DNA of 48,988 nt from Gallionellales bacterium GWA2_60_142 (GCA_001801085.1 MGWR01000024.1:1-48988), one strand, 5' to 3'; positions 1 through 9,627 are shown, numbered from the stretch's first letter. Notes: generated by a model not told the origin, from the sequence alone. Made by a program: numbers and translations.

Positions 1-1191
1 TGGGAGGTAAGGGCACTCCATGAATTTGCTGTTATCAAGACGGGGCCGTTCGGCACACTACTCAAGGCGTCCGAATACTCAGTAAGTAATGGTGTGCCAT
101 TGATTTCTGTCGGCGAGATTCGAGGGGGGTATTTGCGAATTACCGATGGAACCCCGCGTGTGTCAGAAGCTGTTGTCCGCAGATTGCCTCAGTATGTCCT
201 GAGAAAGGGTGACATCGTATTCGGTCGTAAGGGCGGCGTTGATCGGTCAGCGCTAATTCGACAACAACAAGAAGGTTGGTTTCTTGGTTCGGACGGAATT
301 AGTGTGCGACCAACGAAGGTCTGCTGTGACGAGTACTTGGGATTTTACTTCCAAAGTACCCGCGTCAAAGGTTGGCTTCTTCAAAATGCGATTGGCACAA
401 CAATGCCGTCACTCAATCAAGAAGTACTTCGTAATGTCGTTGTCGCAGTACCTCCCACCAAAACCGAACAAGAAGCCATCGCCGCAGCGTTGAGCGATGC
501 GGATGCGTTGATAGCAGCGCTGGAGCAACTCGTCGCCAAGAAGCGCCAGCTCAAACAAGGCGCGATGCAGGAACTGCTCACCGGCAAGAAGCGCCTGCCG
601 GGGTTTTGCGGGGAGTGGGAGGTGCCACGGTTGGGAGAAGTCATCGAAAAGTTTGTTGGAGGGGGCACTCCAAGTCGCTCAAGTTCGCAATATTGGGGGG
701 GCGAAATTCCATGGGTGACAGTGAAGGATTTTGCAACTTTTGACGCCCGCAACGCACAAGAATGGATTACTAAAGCAGGCCTAAAAAACAGCGCATCACA
801 CTTGATTCCAAAGGGAACGCTCATTACCTCAACCAGAATGGCACTAGGCAAAGCTGTTATCTATGAGGTTGATGTTGCAATTAACCAAGACCTCAAAGCA
901 CTCTTTCCCAAGTCGGAGTTAGTTACTCAATATCTGTATTTTTGGTTTCAGTATTACGGGCAATCAATTGATGAACTGGGCAGTGGTAGCACAGTGAAAG
1001 GCATTGCATTGCCCGATCTCAAGAAGATTGAATTCCAGCTACCACCTGTGCCAGAGCAAACCGCCATCGCCGCCATCCTCTCCGACATGGACACCGAGAT
1101 CGCCGCGCTGGAGCAGCGGCTCGCCAAGGTGCGCGGCATCAAGCAGGGGATGATGCAGGAGTTGCTGACCGGACGTATTCGCCTGGTTTGA
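1..1191 (+). CDS. hsdS: Type I restriction-modification specificity subunit, 5' end cut off
   Basis: HsdS selects the DNA target of a type I restriction-modification complex. The frame is open from base 1, and residues before the first internal ATG (position 94) already match an HsdS target-recognition domain (KTGPFGTLLK, then PLISVGEI), so the gene begins outside the window. About 396 residues are visible. Two target-recognition domains are each followed by a conserved helical spacer. The spacers repeat one another: both contain an EQ-AIAA-LSD segment and end in an MQELLTG motif, at about nt 460-600 and 1050-1185. Both halves therefore look intact and a bipartite target is expected. hsdM is not in the window and presumably lies upstream; hsdR is downstream, beyond a fic gene. 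Confidence 0.93.
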   Translation, partial: WEVRALHEFAVIKTGPFGTLLKASEYSVSNGVPLISVGEIRGGYLRITDGTPRVSEAVVRRLPQYVLRKGDIVFGRKGGVDRSALIRQQQEGWFLGSDGISVRPTKVCCDEYLGFYFQSTRVKGWLLQNAIGTTMPSLNQEVLRNVVVAVPPTKTEQEAIAAALSDADALIAALEQLVAKKRQLKQGAMQELLTGKKRLPGFCGEWEVPRLGEVIEKFVGGGTPSRSSSQYWGGEIPWVTVKDFATFDARNAQEWITKAGLKNSASHLIPKGTLITSTRMALGKAVIYEVDVAINQDLKALFPKSELVTQYLYFWFQYYGQSIDELGSGSTVKGIALPDLKKIEFQLPPVPEQTAIAAILSDMDTEIAALEQRLAKVRGIKQGMMQELLTGRIRLV

Positions 1192-1488
1192 GCCCGCGTG
1201 TTGCCGCAGGATTGCATTGCGCCTCACCGGGATTTAAAGATAGCTTTTTCTGATGCGGCATCCATCTTGCTGATTCTCGGATACAAATTTCGCCGGATTA
1301 GAGATAGCTGGATTGGGGGAGGCGGATGACTGTATTCGGTTATGCGGATTTATTCGCCTTGGACCGTATAAGTAGATATAAATAGGGCGGCAACCCCTAG
1401 GGTCGGCGCCGGGCGACTTTACGTTTCCGCGCAGTCATCTTTACAATTTTTTAGGACTTGCTTTACGTTTTTCTAAAATACCTGCGCG

Positions 1489-1520
1489 TTATTTTAGTTT
1501 TTGTTGAAAATATAAAATAA
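1489..1520. promoter_or_regulatory. Palindromic operator, copy 1
   Basis: A 32-bp imperfect palindrome opens with TTATTTTAGTTTTT and closes with AAAATATAAAATAA. It matches copy 2 (1748-1779) at 26 of 32 positions, and four of the six differences fall at the centre. Conservation of the arms with a variable centre is what a dimeric DNA-binding protein site looks like. The likely ligand is the Fic protein itself, through its C-terminal winged helix; this is inference. Confidence 0.55.
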
Positions 1521-1747
1521 CTCATCAATTATTTTATTTGGCCAAGGCTATTTTCAGTAAAACAATGCCGGTTTCCTGAAAAATATTTTCGAGATAAATA
1601 TTTAGTTTATTGATAAATAGATTGTTTATATTGAAAATATCCAGATGGGGGTGCGCGGCGTGGACACGCCCCTGTTAAGCAGGTCACCAGCCCACGCTGC
1701 CAAGATCAGCGAATTTAATTAGTCCGTATTTAAAATAGCGCCTTGCC

Positions 1748-1779
1748 TTATTTTAGTTTTTACGTAAAATCTAAAACAA
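1748..1779. promoter_or_regulatory. Palindromic operator, copy 2, just upstream of fic
   Basis: The second 32-bp copy has a 26-bp core (1751-1776, centred on ACGT) in which the 13-bp arms differ at one position. It ends 36 bp before the fic start codon, where bound protein would block a promoter. With copy 1 lying 259 bp upstream, looping or control of transcription entering from hsdS is possible. Confidence 0.6.
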
Positions 1780-1815
1780 CGTTTGGCGCTAATTTAATTT
1801 TTGGGGGCGTTTTCG

Positions 1816-2940
1816 ATGAAAAATTTCCAGTCTGGTCGCCTTGTTCAGCAGGCTCACTATAAAAGTTTCCAGCCCAATCCCATCAATCGGACATGGTCTA
1901 TTGACGACATGGGATTGATCCAGTTGCTTGGTCAGGCTGATCGGGAGTTGGGCAAACTGGATATGTATTCCGAATACATCCCAAACATCGACCTGTTCAT
2001 CCGCATGCACGTGCTGAAAGAAGCGACCCAATCGAGCAAGATCGAGGGGACGCAGACGAACATGGAGGAGGCGTTGCTGGAGAAGGAGGACGTGGCGTTG
2101 GATAAGCGCGACGACTGGGAGGAGGTGCAGAATTATGTGGGAGCGATGAATGAGGCAGTGGCAAAGCTGCAGACGCTGCCCTTTTCAGCACGGTTGATTC
2201 GCGAGACCCACAATACCCTGATGCAGGGTGTTCGCGGCAAACACAAACAACCAGGCGAGTTTCGACACAGTCAAAACTGGATCGGCGGGGCAAGCATCGA
2301 TGACGCTGTCTTTGTGCCGCCGGTGTATACCTCGATTGAGGAGCTGATCGGTGATATCGAGAAGTTTGTGCATAACGAGCAGGAATATTTTCCCGAGTTG
2401 CTGAAAATTGCGCTGGTGCATTATCAATTCGAGACCATTCACCCTTTTCTGGATGGCAACGGCCGCGTAGGCCGTTTGCTGATTACCTTATATCTGGTGA
2501 GCAGGGGTATCTTGAAACAGCCTGTGCTTTATCTGTCTGACTTTTTTGAGCGCAATCGCCAGCATTATTACGACAACCTGATGCGGGTGCGCGAGAAGAA
2601 CGACCTGCAGCAATGGTTCAAGTTTTTTCTGGTGGGCGTGATTGAGACGGCGAAGAGCAGTACCGCCACCTTTGACAACATCCTCAAACTGCAAAAGCAA
2701 GTGGAGATCCAACTGCAGACATTGGGTAGCCGGACGGCAAACGCACAGAAAGTAGTGCATTACTTGTATCAGCGCCCGATGATTGATGCCGCAAGAGTGG
2801 GCGAAGTGGCGGGTGTGTCACCTGCTTCGGCGTACAAATTGATCGCTGATCTGGTGCAGTTCGAGGTGCTGAAAGAGATTACGGGTGGCAAGCGCGGCAA
2901 GATGTATGTGTTCGATGCCTATTTGAAGCTGTTCAAATAA
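1816..2940 (+). CDS. Fic-domain protein with C-terminal winged helix
   Basis: Fic enzymes transfer a nucleotide part, usually AMP from ATP, to target side chains. The catalytic loop HPFLDGNGRVGR is at residues 209-220 and complete. An N-terminal inhibitory motif, SSKIEG at residues 73-78, matches the (S/T)xxxE(G/N) helix that restrains class II Fic proteins, so the enzyme should be self-inhibited. The last ~70 residues look like a winged helix (EVAGVSPASAYKLIADL). The 374-residue length is usual for this class. ATG 1816 is preferred over the in-frame TTG at 1801 because TGGGGG lies 8-13 nt before it. The gene stands between hsdS and hsdR, a position in which Fic and other accessory genes are known. 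The native target is unknown. Confidence 0.9.
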   Translation: MKNFQSGRLVQQAHYKSFQPNPINRTWSIDDMGLIQLLGQADRELGKLDMYSEYIPNIDLFIRMHVLKEATQSSKIEGTQTNMEEALLEKEDVALDKRDDWEEVQNYVGAMNEAVAKLQTLPFSARLIRETHNTLMQGVRGKHKQPGEFRHSQNWIGGASIDDAVFVPPVYTSIEELIGDIEKFVHNEQEYFPELLKIALVHYQFETIHPFLDGNGRVGRLLITLYLVSRGILKQPVLYLSDFFERNRQHYYDNLMRVREKNDLQQWFKFFLVGVIETAKSSTATFDNILKLQKQVEIQLQTLGSRTANAQKVVHYLYQRPMIDAARVGEVAGVSPASAYKLIADLVQFEVLKEITGGKRGKMYVFDAYLKLFK

Positions 2941-2958
2941 CGACAAGGGAATTGAAAC

Positions 2959-5900
2959 ATGCAGCCATCCGGTATTGGGAAAAGCGAGCGCGCAACGCAG
3001 AAACGGGTAATCGAGTTATTTCGTGACGAACTGGGCTACGACTATCTCGGCGACTGGACGGATCGCGCCAACTGCAACATCGAAGAAGAATATCTCGCGG
3101 CCAATCTCAAACGGCGCGGCTACGGCACGGCGCACATCAGCCGCGCGCTCGACCGCTTGCGCACCGAGGCGATCAACCCCAACCGCAGCCTGTATGACAA
3201 CAACAAGGCGGTGTACAGCCTGCTGCGCTACGGCGTGCAGGTGCAGGCCGCAGCGGGCGAGAATGCGGAGACGGTGAAGCTGATAGCCTGGGACGACGCA
3301 ACGCAAAACGATTTTGCGATTGCCGAGGAGCTCACGCTACGCGGTAACCGCGAGCGGCGGCCCGATCTGGTGCTGTACGTGAACGGCATCGCGATCGGCG
3401 TGCTGGAGCTGAAGAACAGCCGCGTATCCATCGGCGATGGCATCCGCCAGTTGATCTCCAACCAGCAGCCGGAATTCAATGAATGGTTTTTCAGCACGGT
3501 GCAGATCGTGTTTGCGGGCAATGATTCCGAGGGCTTGCAATACGGCACGATCAAGACCGGAGAGAAATACTTCCTGAAGTGGAAGGAAGACGAGCAGGAC
3601 AACAGCCGCTTCAAGCTGGATAAATACCTGCTCAAGCTATGCGACAAGCGGCGGCTGATCGAGTTGATGCACGACTTCGTGCTGTTCGACGGCGGACAGA
3701 AAAAGCTGCCGCGCGTACACCAGTATTTCGGTATCAAGGCGGCGCAGGCGCATGTGCAGCGCCGTGAAGGCGGCATCATCTGGCACACGCAGGGCAGCGG
3801 CAAGAGCATCGTGATGGTGCTGCTGGCGAAATGGATACTGGAAAACAATCCGGATGCGCGCGTGGTGATCGTCACCGACCGCGACGAATTGGACAAGCAG
3901 ATCGAAGACGTATTCACCGATGCTGGACATCCGATGACCCGCGCCGCTAGCGGGCGTGACCTGATGGCGAAGCTGGGACAGGCGACACCGCGCTTGCTGT
4001 GCTCGCTGGTGCACAAGTTCGGCAGGAAGGGCGTGGAGGACTTCGAGCAGTTCATCGAAGAGCTGAAATCCCAGCCCAGCCCGGCAGTGGGCGAGGTTTT
4101 CGTATTCGTGGACGAATGCCACCGCACCCAGGGCGGCAAGCTGAACCAGACGATGAAGGCGTTGCTGCCGAGCGCCGTGTTCATCGGCTTCACCGGCACG
4201 CCATTGCTCAAGCGCGACAAGAACAGCATCGAAGTGTTCGGCGGTTACATCCATACCTACAAGTTCAGCGAGGCGGTGGAGGACGAGGTAGTGCTCGATC
4301 TGCTGTACGAGGCGCGCGACATCGACCAGCACCTGGGATCGCAGGACAAGATCGACGCGTGGTTCAACAATACGACTAAAACCTTGAATGACTGGCAGAA
4401 GGCCGCGCTACGCGAGCAGTGGGGGACGATGCAGAAGGTGCTGAGTTCGCGCTCGCGCATGGAGCGTGTCGTGGACGACATCATCTTCGACTTCATCGAC
4501 AAGCCGCGCCTCTCCAACCATCGCGGCAATGCCATTCTCGTGGCGACCAGCATCTACGAGGCGTGCAAGTATTTCGAGCTGTTCCGGAAGACGGTGTTCA
4601 AGGGCAAGTGCGCGATCGTCACTTCGTACAATCCTCAGACGAAGGATGCGACGCTGGAAGACACCGGCGCGAACACCGAGACGGACAAGCTGTATATCTA
4701 CAACACCTACACTGCGTTGCTCGATGACATGGGCATGCCGAACACAGAAGCCTACGAGGATTACGCCAAGAAGATGTTCAAGGAGCAGCCGGCCAACATG
4801 AAGCTGCTGGTGGTGGTGGACAAGCTGCTCACGGGTTTCGATGCGCCGAGTTGCACCTATCTCTACATCGACAAATCGATGCAGGACCATGGCCTGTTTC
4901 AGGCGATCTGCCGCACCAACCGGCTGGACGGCGACGACAAGGACTTCGGCTATATCGTCGATTACAAAGACTTGTTCAAGAAGGTGGAGAGCGCAATCGC
5001 GGTGTATTCCTCGGAGCTGGATCACAGTGCGGATGGAGTCGATCCCGAGGTGTTTCTGCAAGATCGCTTGAGTAAAGGGCGGGAGCGGCTGGATACGGCA
5101 CTTGAAACCCTCGCGGCCTTGTGCGAGCCGGTGCAACCGCCGCAGGGTGAACTGGAGCACATCCATTATTTCTGCGGCAACACCGAAATCTCCGAGGACC
5201 TGAAGGCGCACGAGCCGCAACGCGTCGCGCTCTACAAGGCGACGGTGGCGCTGGTGCGTTCCTATGCCAACATCGCCGACGAATTGGGCAAGGCCGGTTA
5301 CAACGCTGCCGAGATTCAGCGAGTCGATCAGGCAATGGATCGCTATCTCAAACTGCGCGAAATCATCCGCAACGCCAGCGGCGAAAGCCTGGATCTGAAG
5401 GCTTACGAGGCTGATATGCGGCACTTGATCGACACCTATATCGAAGCCGACGAGCCGCGGAAGATTTCGCCGTTCGACGACATGCCGCTGCTGGAACTGA
5501 TCGTGAAGACCGGCATCGCGGATGCGATCAATAGCCGCCTCGGCGGGCTGAAAGGCAACAAGGATGCGGTTGCCGAGACCATCGAAAACAATGTGCGAAG
5601 CAAGATAATCAAGGAGCACCTGAGCGATCCGGCGTTCTACGACAGGATGTCGGCGCTGCTGGACGAGATCATCGCCGCGCGCAAGGCCAAGGCCATCGAG
5701 TACGAGAAATATCTGAAGCAGATCGCTGAACTGGTGAAGAAGGTGGATGCCGGTCAGGCCGAGGGCACACCGGTGCAATTGAATACCCCCGGTCGCCGCG
5801 CGCTGTTCAATGCGCTTAATGTGCAGCCTTCCGGAAGCAGTCTGCATGCCGCCGATTCGGGTGCTCCGAGTGGTGGTTCGTTGGCGGATCGGGCGCTCGA

Positions 5901-6066
5901 TCTTGCGATGCGTATCGATTCGGTCGTCAAACATGTGCGCCCGGATGGATGGCGCGGCGAGCGGCCCAGAGAGAATGTCGTCAAGGCGGCCTTGTACGGA
6001 GTTTTGCAGGATATGGACGAGGTCGAGCGCATCTTCCTGATCCTTTGGGAGCAGAAAGAATACTGA
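2959..6066 (+). CDS. hsdR: Type I restriction enzyme R subunit (translocase-nuclease)
   Basis: HsdR pumps and cleaves DNA in the type I complex. The nuclease site of the PD-(D/E)xK type is visible as P135-D136 and E150-x-K152. The Walker A motif GSGKS is at residues 279-283, the DECH box at 385-388, and a GFTGTPLL helicase motif follows near residue 412. The C-terminal part is helical, as in subunits that dock on HsdM. The 1035-residue length is normal. A purine-rich AAGGGA lies a few bases before the ATG, and fic ends 18 nt upstream, so co-transcription is likely. The gene looks intact, so the system should be active if hsdM exists upstream. Confidence 0.96.
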   Translation: MQPSGIGKSERATQKRVIELFRDELGYDYLGDWTDRANCNIEEEYLAANLKRRGYGTAHISRALDRLRTEAINPNRSLYDNNKAVYSLLRYGVQVQAAAGENAETVKLIAWDDATQNDFAIAEELTLRGNRERRPDLVLYVNGIAIGVLELKNSRVSIGDGIRQLISNQQPEFNEWFFSTVQIVFAGNDSEGLQYGTIKTGEKYFLKWKEDEQDNSRFKLDKYLLKLCDKRRLIELMHDFVLFDGGQKKLPRVHQYFGIKAAQAHVQRREGGIIWHTQGSGKSIVMVLLAKWILENNPDARVVIVTDRDELDKQIEDVFTDAGHPMTRAASGRDLMAKLGQATPRLLCSLVHKFGRKGVEDFEQFIEELKSQPSPAVGEVFVFVDECHRTQGGKLNQTMKALLPSAVFIGFTGTPLLKRDKNSIEVFGGYIHTYKFSEAVEDEVVLDLLYEARDIDQHLGSQDKIDAWFNNTTKTLNDWQKAALREQWGTMQKVLSSRSRMERVVDDIIFDFIDKPRLSNHRGNAILVATSIYEACKYFELFRKTVFKGKCAIVTSYNPQTKDATLEDTGANTETDKLYIYNTYTALLDDMGMPNTEAYEDYAKKMFKEQPANMKLLVVVDKLLTGFDAPSCTYLYIDKSMQDHGLFQAICRTNRLDGDDKDFGYIVDYKDLFKKVESAIAVYSSELDHSADGVDPEVFLQDRLSKGRERLDTALETLAALCEPVQPPQGELEHIHYFCGNTEISEDLKAHEPQRVALYKATVALVRSYANIADELGKAGYNAAEIQRVDQAMDRYLKLREIIRNASGESLDLKAYEADMRHLIDTYIEADEPRKISPFDDMPLLELIVKTGIADAINSRLGGLKGNKDAVAETIENNVRSKIIKEHLSDPAFYDRMSALLDEIIAARKAKAIEYEKYLKQIAELVKKVDAGQAEGTPVQLNTPGRRALFNALNVQPSGSSLHAADSGAPSGGSLADRALDLAMRIDSVVKHVRPDGWRGERPRENVVKAALYGVLQDMDEVERIFLILWEQKEY

Positions 6067-6782
6067 TGGTCACGCAGATCGATCTGGGCGGCATTGCGGT
6101 GGAGGTAGTGCAAAAGGACATCAAGAACATACACCTTTCCGTCTATCCTCCGACCGGCAGAGTGCGTATCGCCGCGCCATTGCGGATGGATATCGACACC
6201 ATACGGGTATTCGCGATCACCAAGCTCGGCTGGATCAAGAGCCAGCAACAGAAGCTGCGCGAACAGGAACGCGAAACCCCGCGCGAGTATCTCGACCGCG
6301 AAAGTCATTACGTCTGGGGAAAACGCTATTTGCTTAAGATCGAGGAGCAAGATGGCGCACCTGAAGTCGCGCTCAGGCACAACAAATTAATCCTGCGTAT
6401 ACGGCCTGCGACCAGCCGGGAGAAAAAGCAGGAAATTCTCGACGCGTGGTATCGCGAACAACTCAAGGCGGCGCTCCCGTCGTTGCTCGACAAATGGGAG
6501 GCGCTAATGAGCGTGAAAGTCGGGCGCTGCTTCGTGCAAAAGATGAGGACGAAGTGGGGAAGCTGCAGCCACGACACCAGAAATATTCGCCTCAATACCG
6601 ACCTGGCCAGAAAGCCGCCGGAATGCCTCGAATATATCGTCGTGCACGAACTGGCTCACTTGCTTGAACCGACGCACAATCAGCACTTCATCGTCTTGAT
6701 GGATAGGTTCATGCCGAAATGGCGGTTTTATAAGGACCAGCTGAACAAGTTGCCGGTGCGGCATGAGGACTGGGGATATTAA
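6066..6782 (+). CDS. YgjP-type zinc metallopeptidase-like protein
   Basis: This 238-residue protein belongs to the YgjP/DUF45 family, which has a zinc-peptidase fold. The zinc site HELAH is at residues 194-198, with a further His at 204. The ATG overlaps the hsdR stop by one base (TGATG), so translation is probably coupled. This pairing with type I restriction operons recurs in many genomes, but the family's role there is not settled; the E. coli relative has been described as a nucleotide pyrophosphatase-like enzyme. The open frame extends upstream into hsdR to 5949, but those residues do not resemble the family, so the overlapping ATG is chosen. Confidence 0.88.
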   Translation: MVTQIDLGGIAVEVVQKDIKNIHLSVYPPTGRVRIAAPLRMDIDTIRVFAITKLGWIKSQQQKLREQERETPREYLDRESHYVWGKRYLLKIEEQDGAPEVALRHNKLILRIRPATSREKKQEILDAWYREQLKAALPSLLDKWEALMSVKVGRCFVQKMRTKWGSCSHDTRNIRLNTDLARKPPECLEYIVVHELAHLLEPTHNQHFIVLMDRFMPKWRFYKDQLNKLPVRHEDWGY

Positions 6783-6932
6783 ACCTGCATTGCTATTATC
6801 ACGCGGGACAAGATCGGCATGAGTCCCAGTCATTACGCTTGCTGCTACTAACAAACTACGAACCAGTTCCCCTTTTTATTTCGGCTAACTGATTCGTTTA
6901 TTCTGAACTCGGGATTAACGGAACTTATATAC

Positions 6933-8453
6933 ATGAATCAAGAAGCTTATACATTCGCTGCATTATTGATCGGCCTGCTGGCTGGAGCTGCTGCAATCTG
7001 GTGGCTACAGCGCGAGCGCCTCGCCTCTGCCGTGGCGCAAGCAAAGGCTGAAAGTCAGATCGAGTTGGTGCGACTCGGGGAGCGGCTGAGCGCGGCGCAG
7101 GAGGATGTGCGGCGTTTGATGGCTGCGCATGCCGAGGCGGAGAGCAGTCTTCAGCAACTCGAACAGGATGTCGGGAATTTGCGTCAGAAGTTGGGCGCGG
7201 CGGAATCTACAGTAGCCAGTCAACTTGAGCAGCAGGTTAGGCTTCAGCGTGAAAAAGACGAGCTTGCCGCGTTGCGCGATCAGCTCACCGGCGAGCGGCA
7301 ACGCTTGAGTGGCCAGATTGCGGAGCTGAATACATTGCTGGAGGCCGAGCGTTCGCAGAGCGTGGAGAAATTGCAGCTGCTGCAGAATGCCGAGGCGCAG
7401 CTGACGGATCGATTCAAGACGCTGGCCGGCGAGATACTGGAAGACAAGACCAAGCGTTTCACCGAACAGAATCAGACCAATCTCAACCAGTTGCTGGAGC
7501 CGCTGAAGGTGAAGATCACCGAGTTTCAGGGCAAGGTGGAGGAAGTCTATGTGCAGGAGGGCAAGGACCGTTCCGCACTGGCCGAGCAGGTCAAGCAACT
7601 GGTGACGCTGAACAACCAGTTGTCGAAGGATGCGCACAATCTCACCAGTGCGCTCAAAGGCCAAGCCAAGGCTCAGGGCAACTGGGGCGAGCTGATTTTG
7701 GAACGGGTGCTGGAGGCTTCCGGCCTGCGCAAGGGGCACGAGTACGATGTGCAGGAGAGCCATACCCGCGCGGACGGCACGCGCGCCCAACCGGATGTGG
7801 TGGTGCATTTGCCGGAAGAGCGCCATCTGATCGTCGATGCCAAGGTGTCGCTGACGGCTTATGAAGAACATGCGAATGCGGAATCAGAGTCGCAGCGCGA
7901 GGCCGCGTTGAAGCGACATTTGGAGTCGGTGCGCGCGCATATCAAGGAGCTGTCGGAAAAGAACTACCAGCAGCTCTACGGCCTGAAGTCGCTCGACTTC
8001 GTGCTGATGTTCATCCCGGTGGAGCCGGCCTTCATGCTGGCGATTTCGCACGACAGCGAGTTGTGGCAGGACGCATGGAAGAAGAACGTGTTGCTGGTCA
8101 GCCCGAGTACCTTGTTGTTCGTGGTGCGCACCGTGGCGCATCTGTGGCGACAGGAGCAGCAGAACCGCAATGCGCAGGACATCGCCAGCCGCGGCGCCGA
8201 GCTCTACGACAAGCTGGTCGGCTTCGTCGGAGACCTGGAGAATCTGGGCGATAAACTGGATCAGGCGAAGCGGTCCTACGACGGGGCGCTGAACAAGTTC
8301 GCCAGTGGGCGCGGCAACGTTATCCGCCAGGCAGAGATGCTCAAGGAACTGGGCGTCAAGCCCACCAAGCAGTTGTCGCAGAAGCTGGTCGAACTGTCGC
8401 AGGATGAACCGCTTGTCGACAAAGTCAGGCTGCTGAACGAGGCGAAAACATAA
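6933..8453 (+). CDS. rmuC: DNA recombination protein RmuC
   Basis: RmuC limits recombination at short inverted repeats and has a nuclease-like core. The protein has one N-terminal membrane helix (residues about 5-25), a long coiled coil (about 30-220) and then the conserved RmuC domain, recognised by GNWGELILERVLE and the LIVDAKVSLTAYEE segment. At 506 residues it is full length. The Shine-Dalgarno sequence is weak (GGAA, about 11 nt upstream). The gene is separated from the restriction locus by 150 bp and is probably its own transcription unit. Confidence 0.95.
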   Translation: MNQEAYTFAALLIGLLAGAAAIWWLQRERLASAVAQAKAESQIELVRLGERLSAAQEDVRRLMAAHAEAESSLQQLEQDVGNLRQKLGAAESTVASQLEQQVRLQREKDELAALRDQLTGERQRLSGQIAELNTLLEAERSQSVEKLQLLQNAEAQLTDRFKTLAGEILEDKTKRFTEQNQTNLNQLLEPLKVKITEFQGKVEEVYVQEGKDRSALAEQVKQLVTLNNQLSKDAHNLTSALKGQAKAQGNWGELILERVLEASGLRKGHEYDVQESHTRADGTRAQPDVVVHLPEERHLIVDAKVSLTAYEEHANAESESQREAALKRHLESVRAHIKELSEKNYQQLYGLKSLDFVLMFIPVEPAFMLAISHDSELWQDAWKKNVLLVSPSTLLFVVRTVAHLWRQEQQNRNAQDIASRGAELYDKLVGFVGDLENLGDKLDQAKRSYDGALNKFASGRGNVIRQAEMLKELGVKPTKQLSQKLVELSQDEPLVDKVRLLNEAKT

Positions 8454-8561
8454 GGCCAGTGCGCCGGGGCGGGCATCTGCGCTATTGGTTTCTGTAGACT
8501 ATTGAATTAGTATGCGCCCGGTAAGAGCCGGGTGTCCTATTACCAATCCAGGAGAAGAACA

Positions 8562-9578
8562 ATGAAGAAAATCGTAATCAATGTCGCATTGACGGTTGCG
8601 CTGCTGGGCACGTCAGCGGCTCAGGCCGGCGAATTCGACGGCAGTTGGGTCGGCGGCAAGATCGGCTCCAACACCTCCGGCATGACTGGCGTGGATAGAC
8701 AGAGCGTGGCCAGCTACGGTCTCGAAGGCGGTCATAACTGGAATATGGGAAATAGTTTTCTTCTGGGTGTGGATGGCTTTGTCGATTTTAACGACAAGGC
8801 CACGCATAATCCTGGCGCCGTCAATTACGGCAGCAATGTTTATGGTCTGGATGCCAAGCTGGGCATCGATGCAGGCAACTGGCTGCCCTATGCAAAGATT
8901 GGCTACGCGCGCACCAGCGGCAACGGTGCAGCCAGCGCAATCGGCAGTAGCGATGCTCACCTCGGATTGGGCGTGGAATACAAGTTCGCACCCAATTGGA
9001 GCTTGGCTGGCGAATTTACGAGCGGTCGCGGCAAGTCCGGTGCGACCAGGATGCACAACAATAATCTCACGTTTGGCATCAACTATTACTTCGATACCCC
9101 GGCGCCTGCTCCGGTCGCGGCAGCTCCGGAAGTCGCTCCTGCTCTTGCGCCGGTAGCCAAGGCAGCTCCTTCGCCCGTACCGGAAACATGGAAGACCTTG
9201 CTGGAAAACAAGCCGGTTTGCATCGAAGGCACCAACTTCGAGTTCGACTCGGCCAAGCTGCGTAGCGATGCAATCAAGAAACTGGATGAGGTTGTCAGCT
9301 TCGCTGCGAAATACAAGGATGCGCAACTGGAATCCGCTGGACATACCTGCAACATCGGTACCGATGCATACAACCAGCAGTTGTCCGAGCGTCGTGCCGC
9401 GTCGGTCAAGGCTTATCTGGTCAAGAAAGGCGTGGCGGCTGAACGTATCGCCAGTGTCGGCTATGGTGAAACCAAGCCGATGACAGACAACAACACCCGT
9501 GCGGGCCGCGAGTCGAATCGCCGTGTCGAGGTCTGCACCGTACTCAAGGTTGAAAAGAGGGTGCGTGTGACAGAGTAA
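8562..9578 (+). CDS. OmpA-family outer-membrane porin
   Basis: This is an outer-membrane protein with an N-terminal eight-strand barrel and a C-terminal domain that normally grips peptidoglycan. Residues 1-21 are a signal peptide ending AQA. The barrel runs to about 182 and ends in an aromatic strand (FGINYYFDT). A Pro/Ala-rich linker follows, then the OmpA_C domain (about 220-330; FEFDSAKL, LSERRAASV, NRRVEV). ATG 8562 is chosen over an upstream in-frame start because AGGAG sits 8 nt before it and the signal peptide begins there. The residue equivalent to the Asp of GxTD, which contacts diaminopimelate in OmpA, is Cys263 here (GHTCNIG). The partner Arg in LSERR is kept. A strong terminator follows. 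Confidence 0.93.
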   Translation: MKKIVINVALTVALLGTSAAQAGEFDGSWVGGKIGSNTSGMTGVDRQSVASYGLEGGHNWNMGNSFLLGVDGFVDFNDKATHNPGAVNYGSNVYGLDAKLGIDAGNWLPYAKIGYARTSGNGAASAIGSSDAHLGLGVEYKFAPNWSLAGEFTSGRGKSGATRMHNNNLTFGINYYFDTPAPAPVAAAPEVAPALAPVAKAAPSPVPETWKTLLENKPVCIEGTNFEFDSAKLRSDAIKKLDEVVSFAAKYKDAQLESAGHTCNIGTDAYNQQLSERRAASVKAYLVKKGVAAERIASVGYGETKPMTDNNTRAGRESNRRVEVCTVLKVEKRVRVTE

Positions 9579-9598
9579 TTCGGTTGCGAGGCATGTCG

Positions 9599-9627
9599 AA
9601 AGCGGGTCGGGGACGGCCCGCTTTTTT
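9599..9627 (+). terminator. Intrinsic terminator of the ompA-like gene
   Basis: The stem is AAGCGGG paired with CCCGCTT, followed by a run of T. It begins 21 nt after the porin stop codon and separates it from nadE. Confidence 0.9.

Larger units (their letters stand above)
1192..1815. other. AT-rich intergenic control region between hsdS and fic
   Basis: This 0.6 kb gap holds no convincing gene and is much richer in A+T than its flanks, especially 1440-1800. It contains two copies of a long palindrome (listed separately) and a separate perfect 8-bp inverted repeat, TAAAATAA at 1513-1520 and TTATTTTA at 1529-1536. CTAAAATA at 1473-1480 also pairs with TATTTTAG at 1490-1497. A 19-codon reading frame at 1326-1385 has a purine-rich stretch before it but nothing else in its favour. 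The base composition suggests that the fic gene and its control region were acquired as an insert in the hsd operon. Confidence 0.6.

Noticed and set aside
1326-1385. Nineteen-codon frame with a purine-rich stretch before its ATG
   Set aside because: Too short, unsupported by composition or context, and its spacing to GGGGGAGG is poor.
4408-5934. Long minus-strand frame opposite hsdR
   Set aside because: A mirror of GC-rich codon use in a certain gene; similar long antisense frames oppose nadE (9461-11167), the giant gene (40675-42036) and the exporter gene (44588-46387).
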